Source of the DNA: an uncultured Flavobacteriales bacterium
GTDB taxonomy: Bacteria > Bacteroidota > Bacteroidia > Flavobacteriales_D > Parvicellaceae
Direction: 5' to 3'
Length of the DNA: 49,049 bases
NCBI GenBank assembly: GCA_938084875.1
Contig: CALKFX010000041.1
Location: 1-49,049, forward strand
This document shows positions 26,578 through 35,770 of this stretch, one piece after another. The position numbers and the translations under genes are program-made. The stretch's first letter is position 1. Every line of letters begins with the position of its first letter. The notes beneath the pieces were generated by a model. It was not told the DNA's origin. It saw only the letters and a list, made by a program, of their open reading frames with translations, and ran no database searches.

Positions 26578-27686
26578 TAAGAAATAAGTTTAAATATTTC
26601 CTTGACAATATCATCACTAGCATTAGGCTTTCCCATTTTTTTTGCATTTTTTGAAATGGTATTTAATTGATTTTCTTGCTTTAGTAAATCCAAGGCAGTT
26701 CTTAAAAGAGAATCTGTTTGTCTATCCTTAACAAGAATAGCAGCAGATTTATTAACTAAAGACATTGCATTTTTAGTCTGATGGTCTTCTGAAACATTGG
26801 GGGATGGAACCAAAATACTTGGCTTACCTGCCAAAGTAAGTTCACTAATAGACAATGCCCCAGCTCTAGAGATAACTAAATCCGCAAGAGAATAAGCTAA
26901 ATCCATTCTTTTAATAAATGCTAAAGCTTTAACATTAGGAATGTTAATTTGATTTAATTGATTTTCAATAGACTCAAAATATCTTTTTCCAACTTGCCAA
27001 AGTAATTTAATTGGTTGGTCTTTGATTATATGAATAGAATTTAATATTCCTTCATTGATAGATTTTGCTCCTAAACTTCCTCCTAATACTAAAATCACTT
27101 TTTCATTCTTAGAAACTTTAAAATAAGTTTTAGCCTCGGACAACTTAGTATCTAAATTTTCAATGTCTTTTCTCACGGGATTGCCAGTTAAAACTAATTT
27201 AGTTGGTTCAAAAAATTGGTTCATATTTTCATATGCTACACAAATTTTTTTGGTTTTTTTACTCAGCCACTTATTGGTTAATCCAGCATAAGAATTTTGC
27301 TCTTGAATTAATGTTGGGATTTTTAATCTGTGTGCCATTCTTAGGGTTGGACCACTTGCATAGCCACCAACACCAACCACAATATTTGGTTGAAAATCCT
27401 TAATTATTTTTCTTGCATGATTGAAACTTTTTAAAAGTAGAAAGGGAAACTTCAGGTTTTTAATAATTGCATTTATAGACATAGATCTTTGGATGCCCAC
27501 TACATTTAAGCCAATAATTTCAAACCCCTCTTCAGGAACTTTTTCCATTTCCATTCTGCCTTTAGCACCAACAAATAATATTTCCGAGTCTTTATTTATT
27601 TCCAATATTTTCTTTGCAATTGCTATAGCTGGGTAAATATGCCCACCTGTTCCACCACCACTAATAATTACTTTACAGCTAGACAT
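26577..27686 (-). CDS. murG: UDP-GlcNAc:lipid I N-acetylglucosaminyltransferase MurG
   Basis: 369 residues from ATG 27686, giving MSSCKVIISGGGTGGHIYPA, the canonical N-terminus; a frame extending to 27719 overlaps ftsW and adds atypical residues. GGSLGAKSIN marks the second Rossmann domain, and SRAGALSISELTLAGKP is the UDP-GlcNAc binding signature. It converts lipid I to lipid II on the inner face of the membrane. Overlap with ftsW is 8 bases and with murC one base. Confidence 0.96.
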   Translation of the reverse strand: MSSCKVIISGGGTGGHIYPAIAIAKKILEINKDSEILFVGAKGRMEMEKVPEEGFEIIGLNVVGIQRSMSINAIIKNLKFPFLLLKSFNHARKIIKDFQPNIVVGVGGYASGPTLRMAHRLKIPTLIQEQNSYAGLTNKWLSKKTKKICVAYENMNQFFEPTKLVLTGNPVRKDIENLDTKLSEAKTYFKVSKNEKVILVLGGSLGAKSINEGILNSIHIIKDQPIKLLWQVGKRYFESIENQLNQINIPNVKALAFIKRMDLAYSLADLVISRAGALSISELTLAGKPSILVPSPNVSEDHQTKNAMSLVNKSAAILVKDRQTDSLLRTALDLLKQENQLNTISKNAKKMGKPNASDDIVKEIFKLIS

Positions 27687-28806
27687 TTTCAGAATCTTTA
27701 TATACTGTTGTACTAACATTTAAAATTATTCCCAAAGAAATACAGGTAAATAATATAGACGTTCCACCCATACTAATTAAAGGCAATGGTTGACCGGTAA
27801 CAGGGAATAAATTTACACCAACTCCCATATTTATAAAGGATTGGAAGATGAGCATAAAACTTAATCCAAATACAATAAGAGAAGCAAATTTACTATCTAC
27901 TTTATTCATGATTCTAATCGCCCTGAAAAATAAAATCATATATAAAATAACCAATCCTATTCCACCTATTATTGAGCCAAATTCTTCAATAGAAGAAGCA
28001 TAAATAAAATCTGATTGAGCAGAATATAAATCATTTTTAACATGTCCTTTCCCAGGACCTTTTCCAAATAAAAATCCATTTGCAACTGCTCGTTTTGCCA
28101 TTTCTGCTTGGTAATTTTCTTGTTTCTCACCACTACCAAAGCTCATTATTCTTTTTTCCCATGTATCCACTCTAGGTAAAAAACCAGGAACTGCCATATT
28201 GACAAGAATTAAAAAAGCAAAACCTAGAAAAGCAGTTCCTACAATAGATCCTAAATGCTTTATTCTAGCTCCACCTATATACATCATTGTAAAACAAACT
28301 GTAAATAACATAGCTGCAGTAGAAAAATCTGCGGGAAGAATTAAGCCACAAATTAGAGCTACAGGCCATAAAATAGGTATTAAACCTTTTTTAAAATCCT
28401 TAATTACGTCCTTCTTATTGGTAAGCATACGCGAGACGTAGATGATTAAAACTAGTTTAGCAAAATCTGAAGGTTGAAATCCCATTATCCATCTAGAAGC
28501 ATTTCCTTTACTAACCCCAAATAAGAGTGTAACAAACAATAAAACAATAGAAACAAAAATTCCTATCTGAGATAATCGTGAAAAATACTTATATGGAAAA
28601 AACTGCAAATAAATAATCAAAATAATTCCGATTATTATAATTAAAGTATGCTTGATAACATAAGGAGCAACATTTCCACCTGAAATTCTGAATGCTAAAT
28701 TAGAACTTGAGCTATAAGCCATTACAATTGAGTATAATGAAAGCAATATTATAATTGTCCAAATTACTTTATCACCCTTTAAGTATTTCTCAATTAGCTG
28801 TTGCAT
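27679..28806 (-). CDS. ftsW: SEDS peptidoglycan glycosyltransferase FtsW
   Basis: 375 residues with about ten membrane segments. The SEDS pattern includes ASRWIMGFQPSDFAKLVLI, the long loop with GSGEKQENYQAEMAKRAV and FGKGPGKGHVKN, SDFIYASSIEEFG, and GVNLFPVTGQPLPLISMGG. It polymerises lipid II at the septum with the class B transpeptidase encoded upstream. Its ATG shares a base with the stop of the MurD-like fragment gene (TAATG), so the two are translationally coupled. Confidence 0.95.
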   Translation of the reverse strand: MQQLIEKYLKGDKVIWTIIILLSLYSIVMAYSSSSNLAFRISGGNVAPYVIKHTLIIIIGIILIIYLQFFPYKYFSRLSQIGIFVSIVLLFVTLLFGVSKGNASRWIMGFQPSDFAKLVLIIYVSRMLTNKKDVIKDFKKGLIPILWPVALICGLILPADFSTAAMLFTVCFTMMYIGGARIKHLGSIVGTAFLGFAFLILVNMAVPGFLPRVDTWEKRIMSFGSGEKQENYQAEMAKRAVANGFLFGKGPGKGHVKNDLYSAQSDFIYASSIEEFGSIIGGIGLVILYMILFFRAIRIMNKVDSKFASLIVFGLSFMLIFQSFINMGVGVNLFPVTGQPLPLISMGGTSILFTCISLGIILNVSTTVYKDSENV

Positions 28807-29303
28807 TAATCTATACTGTGAATTAAATTTTTAAAATAATCACCTCTTAACTGATAGTTTTTATGAGTAATATAACTTGAGCAAGCTGGAGAGAAAAGAA
28901 CACTTATATTTTTAGTAGGATTATTTAAAGCCATATTTACCGAATCCCTAATGGTTGACAGTTGAGAGTACTTAACTTTAGAGCCAAAGAGATATTTTAT
29001 TTTGGTTTCATGTTTTCCATAATAGATTATCTCTGTTACTTTTGACAAAACTAAATCCTCTAATACCTCCAAATCTCTTGGAGATTGGTTTTCACCTACT
29101 ATCCAAATAATTGGTCCATCTATTTTAGACAAAGAATATGCTGTAGGTCCAGTGTCTGTAGATTTGGAATCATTGATCCAAATTTTTTCATGCTTGTTTG
29201 AAAAAAAATCAAGCCTGTGATCAATTGACGATAAAGAATTCAAAGATTCTTTTCTTTTATTAAGGAGCTGTTTTCTTATAGATTTTTGCTTAAGTATATT
29301 CAT
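28806..29303 (-). CDS. Stand-alone MurD C-terminal-domain paralogue
   Basis: 165 residues, intact, starting 9 bases after the murD stop. It aligns over its whole length with the last 150 or so residues of the adjacent MurD: HRL (29-31), INDSKST (43-49) against MurD INDSKAT, GPIIWIVG, LFSPACSSY (136-144) against LLSPACSSF, and RGDYFKN against RGHQFKN. K47 corresponds to the MurD lysine (K348 in E. coli) that contacts the D-Glu substrate. The UDP-binding and central ATPase domains are absent, so it cannot ligate alone. By eye about a third of positions match, implying an old, retained duplication rather than a fresh pseudogene. A regulatory or binding role in the MurD step is an inference. Confidence 0.85.
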   Translation of the reverse strand: MNILKQKSIRKQLLNKRKESLNSLSSIDHRLDFFSNKHEKIWINDSKSTDTGPTAYSLSKIDGPIIWIVGENQSPRDLEVLEDLVLSKVTEIIYYGKHETKIKYLFGSKVKYSQLSTIRDSVNMALNNPTKNISVLFSPACSSYITHKNYQLRGDYFKNLIHSID

Positions 29304-29312
29304 TTACAAAAA

Positions 29313-30665
29313 TTATAACGTTCTTACAGCATTTTTAAATTGATGCCCTCTATCTTCGTAATTCTCAAATAAATCGAAACTAGAACAAGCAGGAGATAGC
29401 AATACATTAAATCCTTTTTTGGCAATTCTATAACTAATTTGTACTGCTTGATCCGCTGACTCAGCTTCATAAAAAGAATCCACTATGGAACCAAAAGCCT
29501 CTTTAATCTTAGAATTATCTTTTCCTAAGCAAACAATACCTAAAACTTTTTGTTTTACAAGTCCCTCTAATATGGAATAATCATTTCCTTTATCTACCCC
29601 ACCAACAATCCAAATAGTTGGTTGCTGCATACTTTCTAAAGCATACCATGTTGAATTGACATTTGTCGCCTTTGAATCATTTATAAAATTAATTCCATGG
29701 ATTTTGGCAACATCCTCTAATCTATGTTCTACATTTTGAAAATCCGCTAAACTATCTCGGATAATTTCTTTTCTAATATCTAAAACTCTTGCTGCTACTC
29801 CCGCAGCCATAGAATTAAATAAATTGTGCTTGCCTTGTTGGGCCAATTGATGAATGGACATAATTGTTTGTTTTTTATTGTTTATACTGATTTTTATTTG
29901 TTCTTTTTCTAACCAAGATCCTTTGAGCAACTTCTCATTAATGGAAACTGGAGCTAATTCGTAAGAGATTTCGTCTTTAGACATAATCCATTCTGATATT
30001 ACTTTATCGTCATGGTTATATATTAGACAATCACTTTTGGACATGTTTTGACAAATCCTAAATTTACTTTTTGAATATTTTGTGAAATCATGTTCGTATC
30101 TATCCAAATGATCTGGTGTAATATTTAGAATTATTGAAATGTCAGATTTGAAATTGTACATTCTATCTAATTGAAAGCTACTTAGTTCAATTACATAATA
30201 GTCAATGCTTTCAAGAGCTACTGACATGGCATAACTTTGGCCTATATTCCCAACTGCTTTTACATTGTATCCTGCATTCTCTAAAAGGTAGGTAACCATT
30301 AGAGTGGTTGTGGTCTTTCCGTTAGTTCCAGTAACACATATTTTTTTTGCATTACAGAAATAGCTTGCGAACTCAATTTCACTGATAATGGGTTTGGAAC
30401 TTTTTAGAAAATACTTTACTAATTGGTGGTCATTGTCGATTCCAGGGCTAACAACTAAAATATCTTGAATAGTAGATATAAATGGCATATAATCCCCTTG
30501 ATAAAATTTAACTCCATGTTCTCTTAAAGTATTGGTAGATTCCTTAGATATTTTTGAATCGTCACAGACAACTACATTTAAGTTATTTTTCTTAGCCAAT
30601 ACCGCTGCACCAACACCACTTTTTCCAGCACCTAAAACCACAATATTTTGAAAGTTTTTTATCAT
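29313..30665 (-). CDS. murD: UDP-N-acetylmuramoylalanine--D-glutamate ligase
   Basis: 450 residues, full length. N-terminal domain VVLGAGKSGVGAAVLA, ATP loop VTGTNGKTTTT (111-121), ELSSFQLD, ITPDHLDRY, then the C-terminal domain with HRLEDV, NDSKATN (329-335) and SPACSSFDLFENYEDRG. It adds D-Glu to UDP-MurNAc-L-Ala. It overlaps mraY by 4 bases (ATGA) and is followed by its own C-terminal-domain paralogue. Confidence 0.96.
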   Translation of the reverse strand: MIKNFQNIVVLGAGKSGVGAAVLAKKNNLNVVVCDDSKISKESTNTLREHGVKFYQGDYMPFISTIQDILVVSPGIDNDHQLVKYFLKSSKPIISEIEFASYFCNAKKICVTGTNGKTTTTLMVTYLLENAGYNVKAVGNIGQSYAMSVALESIDYYVIELSSFQLDRMYNFKSDISIILNITPDHLDRYEHDFTKYSKSKFRICQNMSKSDCLIYNHDDKVISEWIMSKDEISYELAPVSINEKLLKGSWLEKEQIKISINNKKQTIMSIHQLAQQGKHNLFNSMAAGVAARVLDIRKEIIRDSLADFQNVEHRLEDVAKIHGINFINDSKATNVNSTWYALESMQQPTIWIVGGVDKGNDYSILEGLVKQKVLGIVCLGKDNSKIKEAFGSIVDSFYEAESADQAVQISYRIAKKGFNVLLSPACSSFDLFENYEDRGHQFKNAVRTL

Positions 30666-31903
30666 CTAAGTTTTAGAGTTACAATGGAAAAAACTGCCAG
30701 TAGAATACCTAGTATCCAAAATCTAGATACTATTTTTGCCTCGTGAATTCCTTTCTTTTGGAAATGATGATGAATTGGAGACATTAAGAAGATTCTTCTA
30801 CCTTCCCCAAATTTTCTTTTGGTGTATTTGAAATAAGAAACTTGGAGGACAACACTTAAATTTTCTATAAGAAAAACCCCGCAGAAAACTGGAATTAATA
30901 ATTCCTTTCTAATTGCTATAGCAAAAACAGCAATTATACCTCCCAAAGCCAAACTACCTGTATCGCCCATGAAAACTTTTGCAGGAAATGAATTGTACCA
31001 TAAAAATCCAATACATGCTCCAACAAATGAGCTTATAAAAATCACAAGCTCAGATGAGTTTGGGATGTATAGAATATTCAAATAATCGGAAAAAACTAAA
31101 TTTCCTGAGAGATATGCAAAGATTGCTAATGTTATTCCAATAATTGCACTAGTTCCTGTAGCAAGGCCATCTAGGCCATCTGTTAAATTAGCGCCATTGG
31201 ATACTGAAATAACAATAATTACAATAATAGGAATAAACACTAGCCACGAATATTTGGACAACTCTGGACTTATCCAGCTAATTAGCCATGAATAATCGAA
31301 CTCATTATTTTTAACAAATGGAATTGTAGTTTTAAGTGATTTTGTCTCTTCCCAGAAATAACTTTTTGATTCTTGAGAACTCTCTTGCTGATTGGCAAGA
31401 ATTTCCGTGTTGTAATAAGTTTTAGATTTAATTGTAACAGATTCACTCCAATACATAGAAGCTCCTACAATTATTCCAACTCCAATTTGTCCAATTACTT
31501 TAAACTTTCCAGCTAATCCTTTTTTATTTTTTTTAAATACTTTAATGTAATCGTCTAGAAAACCAATCAATCCTAACCAGACAGTTGCAACAAGCATTAA
31601 TTGAATGTAAATGTTATCTAACTTGGCGAAAAGTATGGTTGGTACTATGATACCAGCTAAAATGATAACCCCACCCATTGTAGGTGTTCCTGCCTTCACC
31701 ATTTGACCTTCTAAACCCAAATCTCTAATAGACTCCCCAACTTGTTTTTTCTGTAAGAATTTAATTAGCCTTCCTCCAAAAACAAGTGTAATAACAAGTG
31801 AAGTAATTACTGCCATCCCGGCTCTAAATGAGATAAATTCGAATAATCCTGAACCAGGAAAGTCAAAATTTTGATTTATATAATTAAAAAAATGATAAAG
31901 CAT
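30662..31903 (-). CDS. mraY: Phospho-N-acetylmuramoyl-pentapeptide transferase
   Basis: 413 residues, about ten membrane segments. Conserved MraY motifs: GTPTMGGVII, IGFLDDYIKVFKKNKKGL (aspartate pair), SNGANLTDGLDGLATG, FMGDTGSLALGG and the C-terminal SPIHHHFQ. It transfers phospho-MurNAc-pentapeptide to undecaprenyl phosphate, making lipid I. An insert of about 55 residues (around 165-220) before the SNGANLTDG motif is typical of Bacteroidota. It starts one base into the murE stop. Confidence 0.96.
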   Translation of the reverse strand: MLYHFFNYINQNFDFPGSGLFEFISFRAGMAVITSLVITLVFGGRLIKFLQKKQVGESIRDLGLEGQMVKAGTPTMGGVIILAGIIVPTILFAKLDNIYIQLMLVATVWLGLIGFLDDYIKVFKKNKKGLAGKFKVIGQIGVGIIVGASMYWSESVTIKSKTYYNTEILANQQESSQESKSYFWEETKSLKTTIPFVKNNEFDYSWLISWISPELSKYSWLVFIPIIVIIVISVSNGANLTDGLDGLATGTSAIIGITLAIFAYLSGNLVFSDYLNILYIPNSSELVIFISSFVGACIGFLWYNSFPAKVFMGDTGSLALGGIIAVFAIAIRKELLIPVFCGVFLIENLSVVLQVSYFKYTKRKFGEGRRIFLMSPIHHHFQKKGIHEAKIVSRFWILGILLAVFSIVTLKLR

Positions 31904-33366
31904 TATTGTTGTATTTGTTTGAAAATTTCTATGGTAGTTTCTAAATCATCAAAATGTAATTTCTCATCTCCAATGATTTGATACTTCTCATGCCCTTTGC
32001 CGGCAATTAAAATCACATCTCCACTTTCTGCTAATTCACAAGCAACTTTAATTGCTTGTCTTCTTTCTTGAACAGTTAATACTTTAGAAGATTTAGACTT
32101 TGGAATTCCTGAAATAATTTCCTTAATAATTTCGCTTGGCTTTTCACTTCTAGGATTATCGGAAGTTACTATCACCCTATCGCTATAGACGGATGAAATT
32201 TCACCCATTAATGGTCGTTTTCCCTTGTCTCTGTCTCCTCCACAACCAAATACAGTAAATATCTTTTCTTTATCGCTTTTTAGACTAACTAATGTTTTTA
32301 AAACATTTTCAAGAGCATCTGGTGTATGGGCATAGTCAATTACTGCTGTGACATTTCTTGGTGAAACGATGTACTCAAATCTGCCATCTGGTGCTTTTAG
32401 ATTACTTATAATTGTTAAAACAGTAAGAGCTTCTTCACCAAGAGATTTAGCTACTGCAAAAACAACCAAAAGATTGTAAGCATTAAATTCTCCTATCAAT
32501 CTAGAGGTCATTTCAAATCCGTCAATTTCTACTGAAAGTCCACTTATGTTATTTTCAACAATTTTCCCTTTAAAATCAAAATCACCCTTTAGTCCATAAG
32601 AAAATGGCTTTGCATTTATGTCTCTAACCATTTCTTCACCATAAGGGTCGTCAAAGTTTACAATTGCTAAAGCATCGTTTTTAAGAGAGTCAAATAACTT
32701 TTTCTTAGCACCTATATAGTCATTTAACGTAGGGTGATAGTCCATGTGATCTCTTGAAATATTGGTATAAACTCCAATATCAAAAGATAATCCAGAGACT
32801 CTATTTTGGTCTAAAGCATGAGAACTTACTTCCATAAAAACATGGGAACAACCATCTTTAACCATTTGACTCAACAATTCATTGATCCTAATTGCGTTTG
32901 GTGTTGTGTGAGTTGAGGGAATTGTTTTGTGAAGAATTTTAATGTGTACAGTTGAAATAAGCCCAGTTTTGTATCCCATTAGCCTATACAAATCATATAA
33001 TAATGTTGCGCATGTAGTCTTACCGTTGGTACCTGTTATTCCAACTAGTTTTAATTTTTCGGAGGGATTATCGAAAAAATTTGAGGCTATAATTCCTAAA
33101 GACTTTGAACTATCTAAAACTTTGATATAAGTAATCTCGTCACTTAAAATTTCAGGTAGACTTTCACAAATTATAGCAGATGCACCGTTATTCTGAGCTT
33201 GAGAAATAAAATCATGCCCATCTTGAGAGACTCCTTTTACAGCTATAAACAAAGAAAGATTTTTAATTTCTCTTGAGTCAAATGCTATATTTTCTACAGC
33301 AATATTAGTATTGCCTTTTATCTCGATGATTCTAATTCCATATATAATATCCCTTAGTAATTTCAT
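31903..33366 (-). CDS. murE: UDP-MurNAc-L-Ala-D-Glu--2,6-diaminopimelate ligase
   Basis: 487 residues. ATP loop TGTNGKTT is at 111-118. STHTTPNA contacts the UDP substrate, SSHALDQNRV and YAHTPDALENVL are central, and DNPR (403-406) is the meso-diaminopimelate selectivity motif. The cell wall is therefore predicted to be meso-DAP type. The gene overlaps ftsI by 4 bases (ATGA) and mraY by one. Confidence 0.96.
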   Translation of the reverse strand: MKLLRDIIYGIRIIEIKGNTNIAVENIAFDSREIKNLSLFIAVKGVSQDGHDFISQAQNNGASAIICESLPEILSDEITYIKVLDSSKSLGIIASNFFDNPSEKLKLVGITGTNGKTTCATLLYDLYRLMGYKTGLISTVHIKILHKTIPSTHTTPNAIRINELLSQMVKDGCSHVFMEVSSHALDQNRVSGLSFDIGVYTNISRDHMDYHPTLNDYIGAKKKLFDSLKNDALAIVNFDDPYGEEMVRDINAKPFSYGLKGDFDFKGKIVENNISGLSVEIDGFEMTSRLIGEFNAYNLLVVFAVAKSLGEEALTVLTIISNLKAPDGRFEYIVSPRNVTAVIDYAHTPDALENVLKTLVSLKSDKEKIFTVFGCGGDRDKGKRPLMGEISSVYSDRVIVTSDNPRSEKPSEIIKEIISGIPKSKSSKVLTVQERRQAIKVACELAESGDVILIAGKGHEKYQIIGDEKLHFDDLETTIEIFKQIQQ

Positions 33367-35456
33367 CCCAATTGTAAAATGATCTTTTGACCTTTATTAA
33401 TTCTTAAACCAGCTTTAATAGATTGTTCTCTTACTATTCCAGACCCAACTGGCTGGACAAACAATCCATACTTTTCCAACATATAGGTAGCATCTATCAA
33501 TCCCATACCAACTACGTTCGGAACCAATCCTTTTTGCGTCTTTTTATGGATTATTTTAATGGCATCTTTTCCAGTCCTTGTAGATACCCAATCGGTAGAT
33601 TCATTTGTTAAATCTTCAACTGGTATTCTCATGTTTTCAGAAGCAATTAAAAAAGACATCTTGTCACCACTTCTTGAATAAGGGTATCGGTTTAGAGTAT
33701 CTTTTAAAACAATATTTTCATTTTGAAATTCTTGAGCGTAGACCTTATCCGCAATCTCCTTAAATACAGTACCAGAAACAACAGACCCAAAAATATTTTT
33801 AGTTGGACCTTGAACAACTACAATGCAGCTATAAACCGGGTCTTTAGATGGAAAATACCCACAAAAAGAAGCCTGGTATTTATTTCCATATCCCTTAGAA
33901 CCTTGAGCAATTTTTGATGTACCTGTTTTTCCTGCAATTGAAAAACCCCTAGCTTTTATATTTTTTGCGGTACCTCTTTCAACAACTCCTTCAAGCATTA
34001 CCTTTAAATCCCTAAGTGTAGATTTAGAACAAATAGATGCGTTTAAAATTCTAGGCTTATATTCTTTTTGAATCTCGCTTCCCTTTTTAATATATTTCAC
34101 AAATTGAGGCTGAAGTAAAGTTCCTTCATTTGCTACTGCATTATACAAAGCTAATGTCTGTAGAGGAGTCATTTTCAACTCATAGCCAATAGACATCCAA
34201 GGAAGAGTTATTCCAGTAAAAGTTGGATCTGACGATTCTTTTATTAGTGGTACTCCTTCCCCAAGTATTGACAAACCAAGTTTTTGATGAATTCCTATTT
34301 CTTTTAATCCATCAATAAATTCCTGAGGCTCTGTTTTATAATTATCATATATAATTTGGCTTATAACATTAGATGATTTTTCAAATGCATCCTTAACCGT
34401 ATTTCTTCCATAAATTTTACCACCGTCGGTAAGGTAATTATCATAGAATTCATATCTACCTGTCATATCTACTGAGTCGGTTATTTCAACCTTCCCCTGT
34501 TCTAAAGCAACTAAAAGTGAAGCAAGTTTAAATGTTGAACCTGGCTCAGAAGCTAAGCCTACTGCGTGGTTTTGGGCTTCAAAATAAGTTTCAGTCTTAG
34601 GGTCAAATGAAAGGTTAGCGATGGCTTTAATAAATCCTGTTTTAACCTCCATCAAAACAGCGCATCCCTTCTGTGCCTTTTGTTCTCTTAATTGTTTCAA
34701 CAATGCAGATTCTGCCACATCCTGAATATTTACATCAATGGAAGTATAAACATCGCTTCCAGGGACAGGTTCAATGGATAATTCGTCATCCACTGGTTTC
34801 CATTCATTTCCCCTTATTTTCTCCATCAGCATCTGACCATTCTGACCTTTCAAATACTCATTAAATGCACCTTCAATACCAACTAAAATTGATTTTTTTC
34901 CATCATTTTCTACCACGTATCCTACCGTTCTATTAGCAAGCATTCCATAGGGTTTTACTCTTTGGTTTGATTTTAAAATAATACACCCTCCCCTATATTT
35001 TCCTAAATTAAAAATGGGAAACTTTCTTAGCCGTTCTATTTGATCATTTCTTAAACCTCTTGCAATAAAAAAGTATCGGTTACTGTCAAGCCTTTGGTGC
35101 TCTAATTCAGACTTCCACTCATTAGATGTTTTTCTTGCTAAAAGCACACTTAAGGAATCTGACAGATCTGATATGTTATCAATAAAATCCTGCTCACGGA
35201 TGGTAACCAAGTCAACAAAAACCTTATACCTTGGAACAGAAAGGGCAAGAGAAGTCTTTTGCTCATTTGAAGCATAAATATTTCCTCTTGGAGCTAATAC
35301 CTTTTTAGAAATAAAAATTTGTTTATTAGCGTCCGATTTTAACTGTTCACCTTTGAAAATTTGCAGATAAAATATTTGAAAAACTATACCTAAACCCATA
35401 AAAAGGACAAGAAAATAAACTGAATAAAGTCTTATTAAAGATTCTCTATTTTTCAT
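33363..35456 (-). CDS. ftsI: Penicillin-binding protein / FtsI-type transpeptidase with PASTA domain
   Basis: 697 residues: a short cytoplasmic tail, one membrane segment (about 12-33), a PBP dimerisation domain starting near APRGNIYA, and the transpeptidase domain with STFK (307-310, active Ser), SSN (361-363) and AGKTGTSK. One C-terminal PASTA domain (about 635-697, VPNVVGMGLIDATYMLEKYG) is usual for Bacteroidota FtsI and absent in E. coli. It crosslinks septal peptidoglycan with FtsW. The gene overlaps its neighbours on both sides by 4 bases. Confidence 0.95.
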   Translation of the reverse strand: MKNRESLIRLYSVYFLVLFMGLGIVFQIFYLQIFKGEQLKSDANKQIFISKKVLAPRGNIYASNEQKTSLALSVPRYKVFVDLVTIREQDFIDNISDLSDSLSVLLARKTSNEWKSELEHQRLDSNRYFFIARGLRNDQIERLRKFPIFNLGKYRGGCIILKSNQRVKPYGMLANRTVGYVVENDGKKSILVGIEGAFNEYLKGQNGQMLMEKIRGNEWKPVDDELSIEPVPGSDVYTSIDVNIQDVAESALLKQLREQKAQKGCAVLMEVKTGFIKAIANLSFDPKTETYFEAQNHAVGLASEPGSTFKLASLLVALEQGKVEITDSVDMTGRYEFYDNYLTDGGKIYGRNTVKDAFEKSSNVISQIIYDNYKTEPQEFIDGLKEIGIHQKLGLSILGEGVPLIKESSDPTFTGITLPWMSIGYELKMTPLQTLALYNAVANEGTLLQPQFVKYIKKGSEIQKEYKPRILNASICSKSTLRDLKVMLEGVVERGTAKNIKARGFSIAGKTGTSKIAQGSKGYGNKYQASFCGYFPSKDPVYSCIVVVQGPTKNIFGSVVSGTVFKEIADKVYAQEFQNENIVLKDTLNRYPYSRSGDKMSFLIASENMRIPVEDLTNESTDWVSTRTGKDAIKIIHKKTQKGLVPNVVGMGLIDATYMLEKYGLFVQPVGSGIVREQSIKAGLRINKGQKIILQLG

Positions 35457-35770
35457 TTGTCAGAACTCTTATTGTGAATAATTAAAGGTGGATCTACTGA
35501 CTCATATAAACCCCATTTCTCAGTTTCTTTTACTACCTTGCTTTGAAGACTTTCCTTATCGTATAACTCCAAGGCAGATTGCAACTCTGAGTATAACTTT
35601 TCCCCAGTCTTACTTTTTTTAGAAATCTCTAAGACTACACCATCTACATGGTATCCATAAGCAACATAGAGAACCATTAGAAATGTTACATAAACCAAAA
35701 AAGGAGTATTGTTAATCACCATTCCTTTTTTGAAAAGATCTCCAGAAAATATTTCTTTAAAAACTGTCAT
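35453..35770 (-). CDS. FtsL-like divisome protein
   Basis: 105 residues with one membrane segment (about 22-41) followed by a predicted coiled coil (EISKKSKTGEKLYSELQSALELYDKE). Length, topology and position between rsmH and ftsI fit the FtsL-like protein of Bacteroidota (often annotated FtsL or S-adenosyl-methyltransferase-associated protein). Sequence similarity to E. coli FtsL is not visible by eye. It shares one base with rsmH and overlaps ftsI by 4. Confidence 0.8.
   Translation of the reverse strand: MTVFKEIFSGDLFKKGMVINNTPFLVYVTFLMVLYVAYGYHVDGVVLEISKKSKTGEKLYSELQSALELYDKESLQSKVVKETEKWGLYESVDPPLIIHNKSSDK

Noticed and set aside
27687..27719. Longer MurG start at 27719
   Set aside because: It adds 11 atypical residues within ftsW; the SSCKVIISGGGTGGH start at 27686 is canonical.
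28806..29303. Reading the MurD-like fragment as a broken pseudogene or an assembly duplicate of murD
   Set aside because: The frame is intact with ATG and stop, is highly diverged from the neighbouring murD copy, and is coupled to ftsW; a recent artefact would be near-identical.
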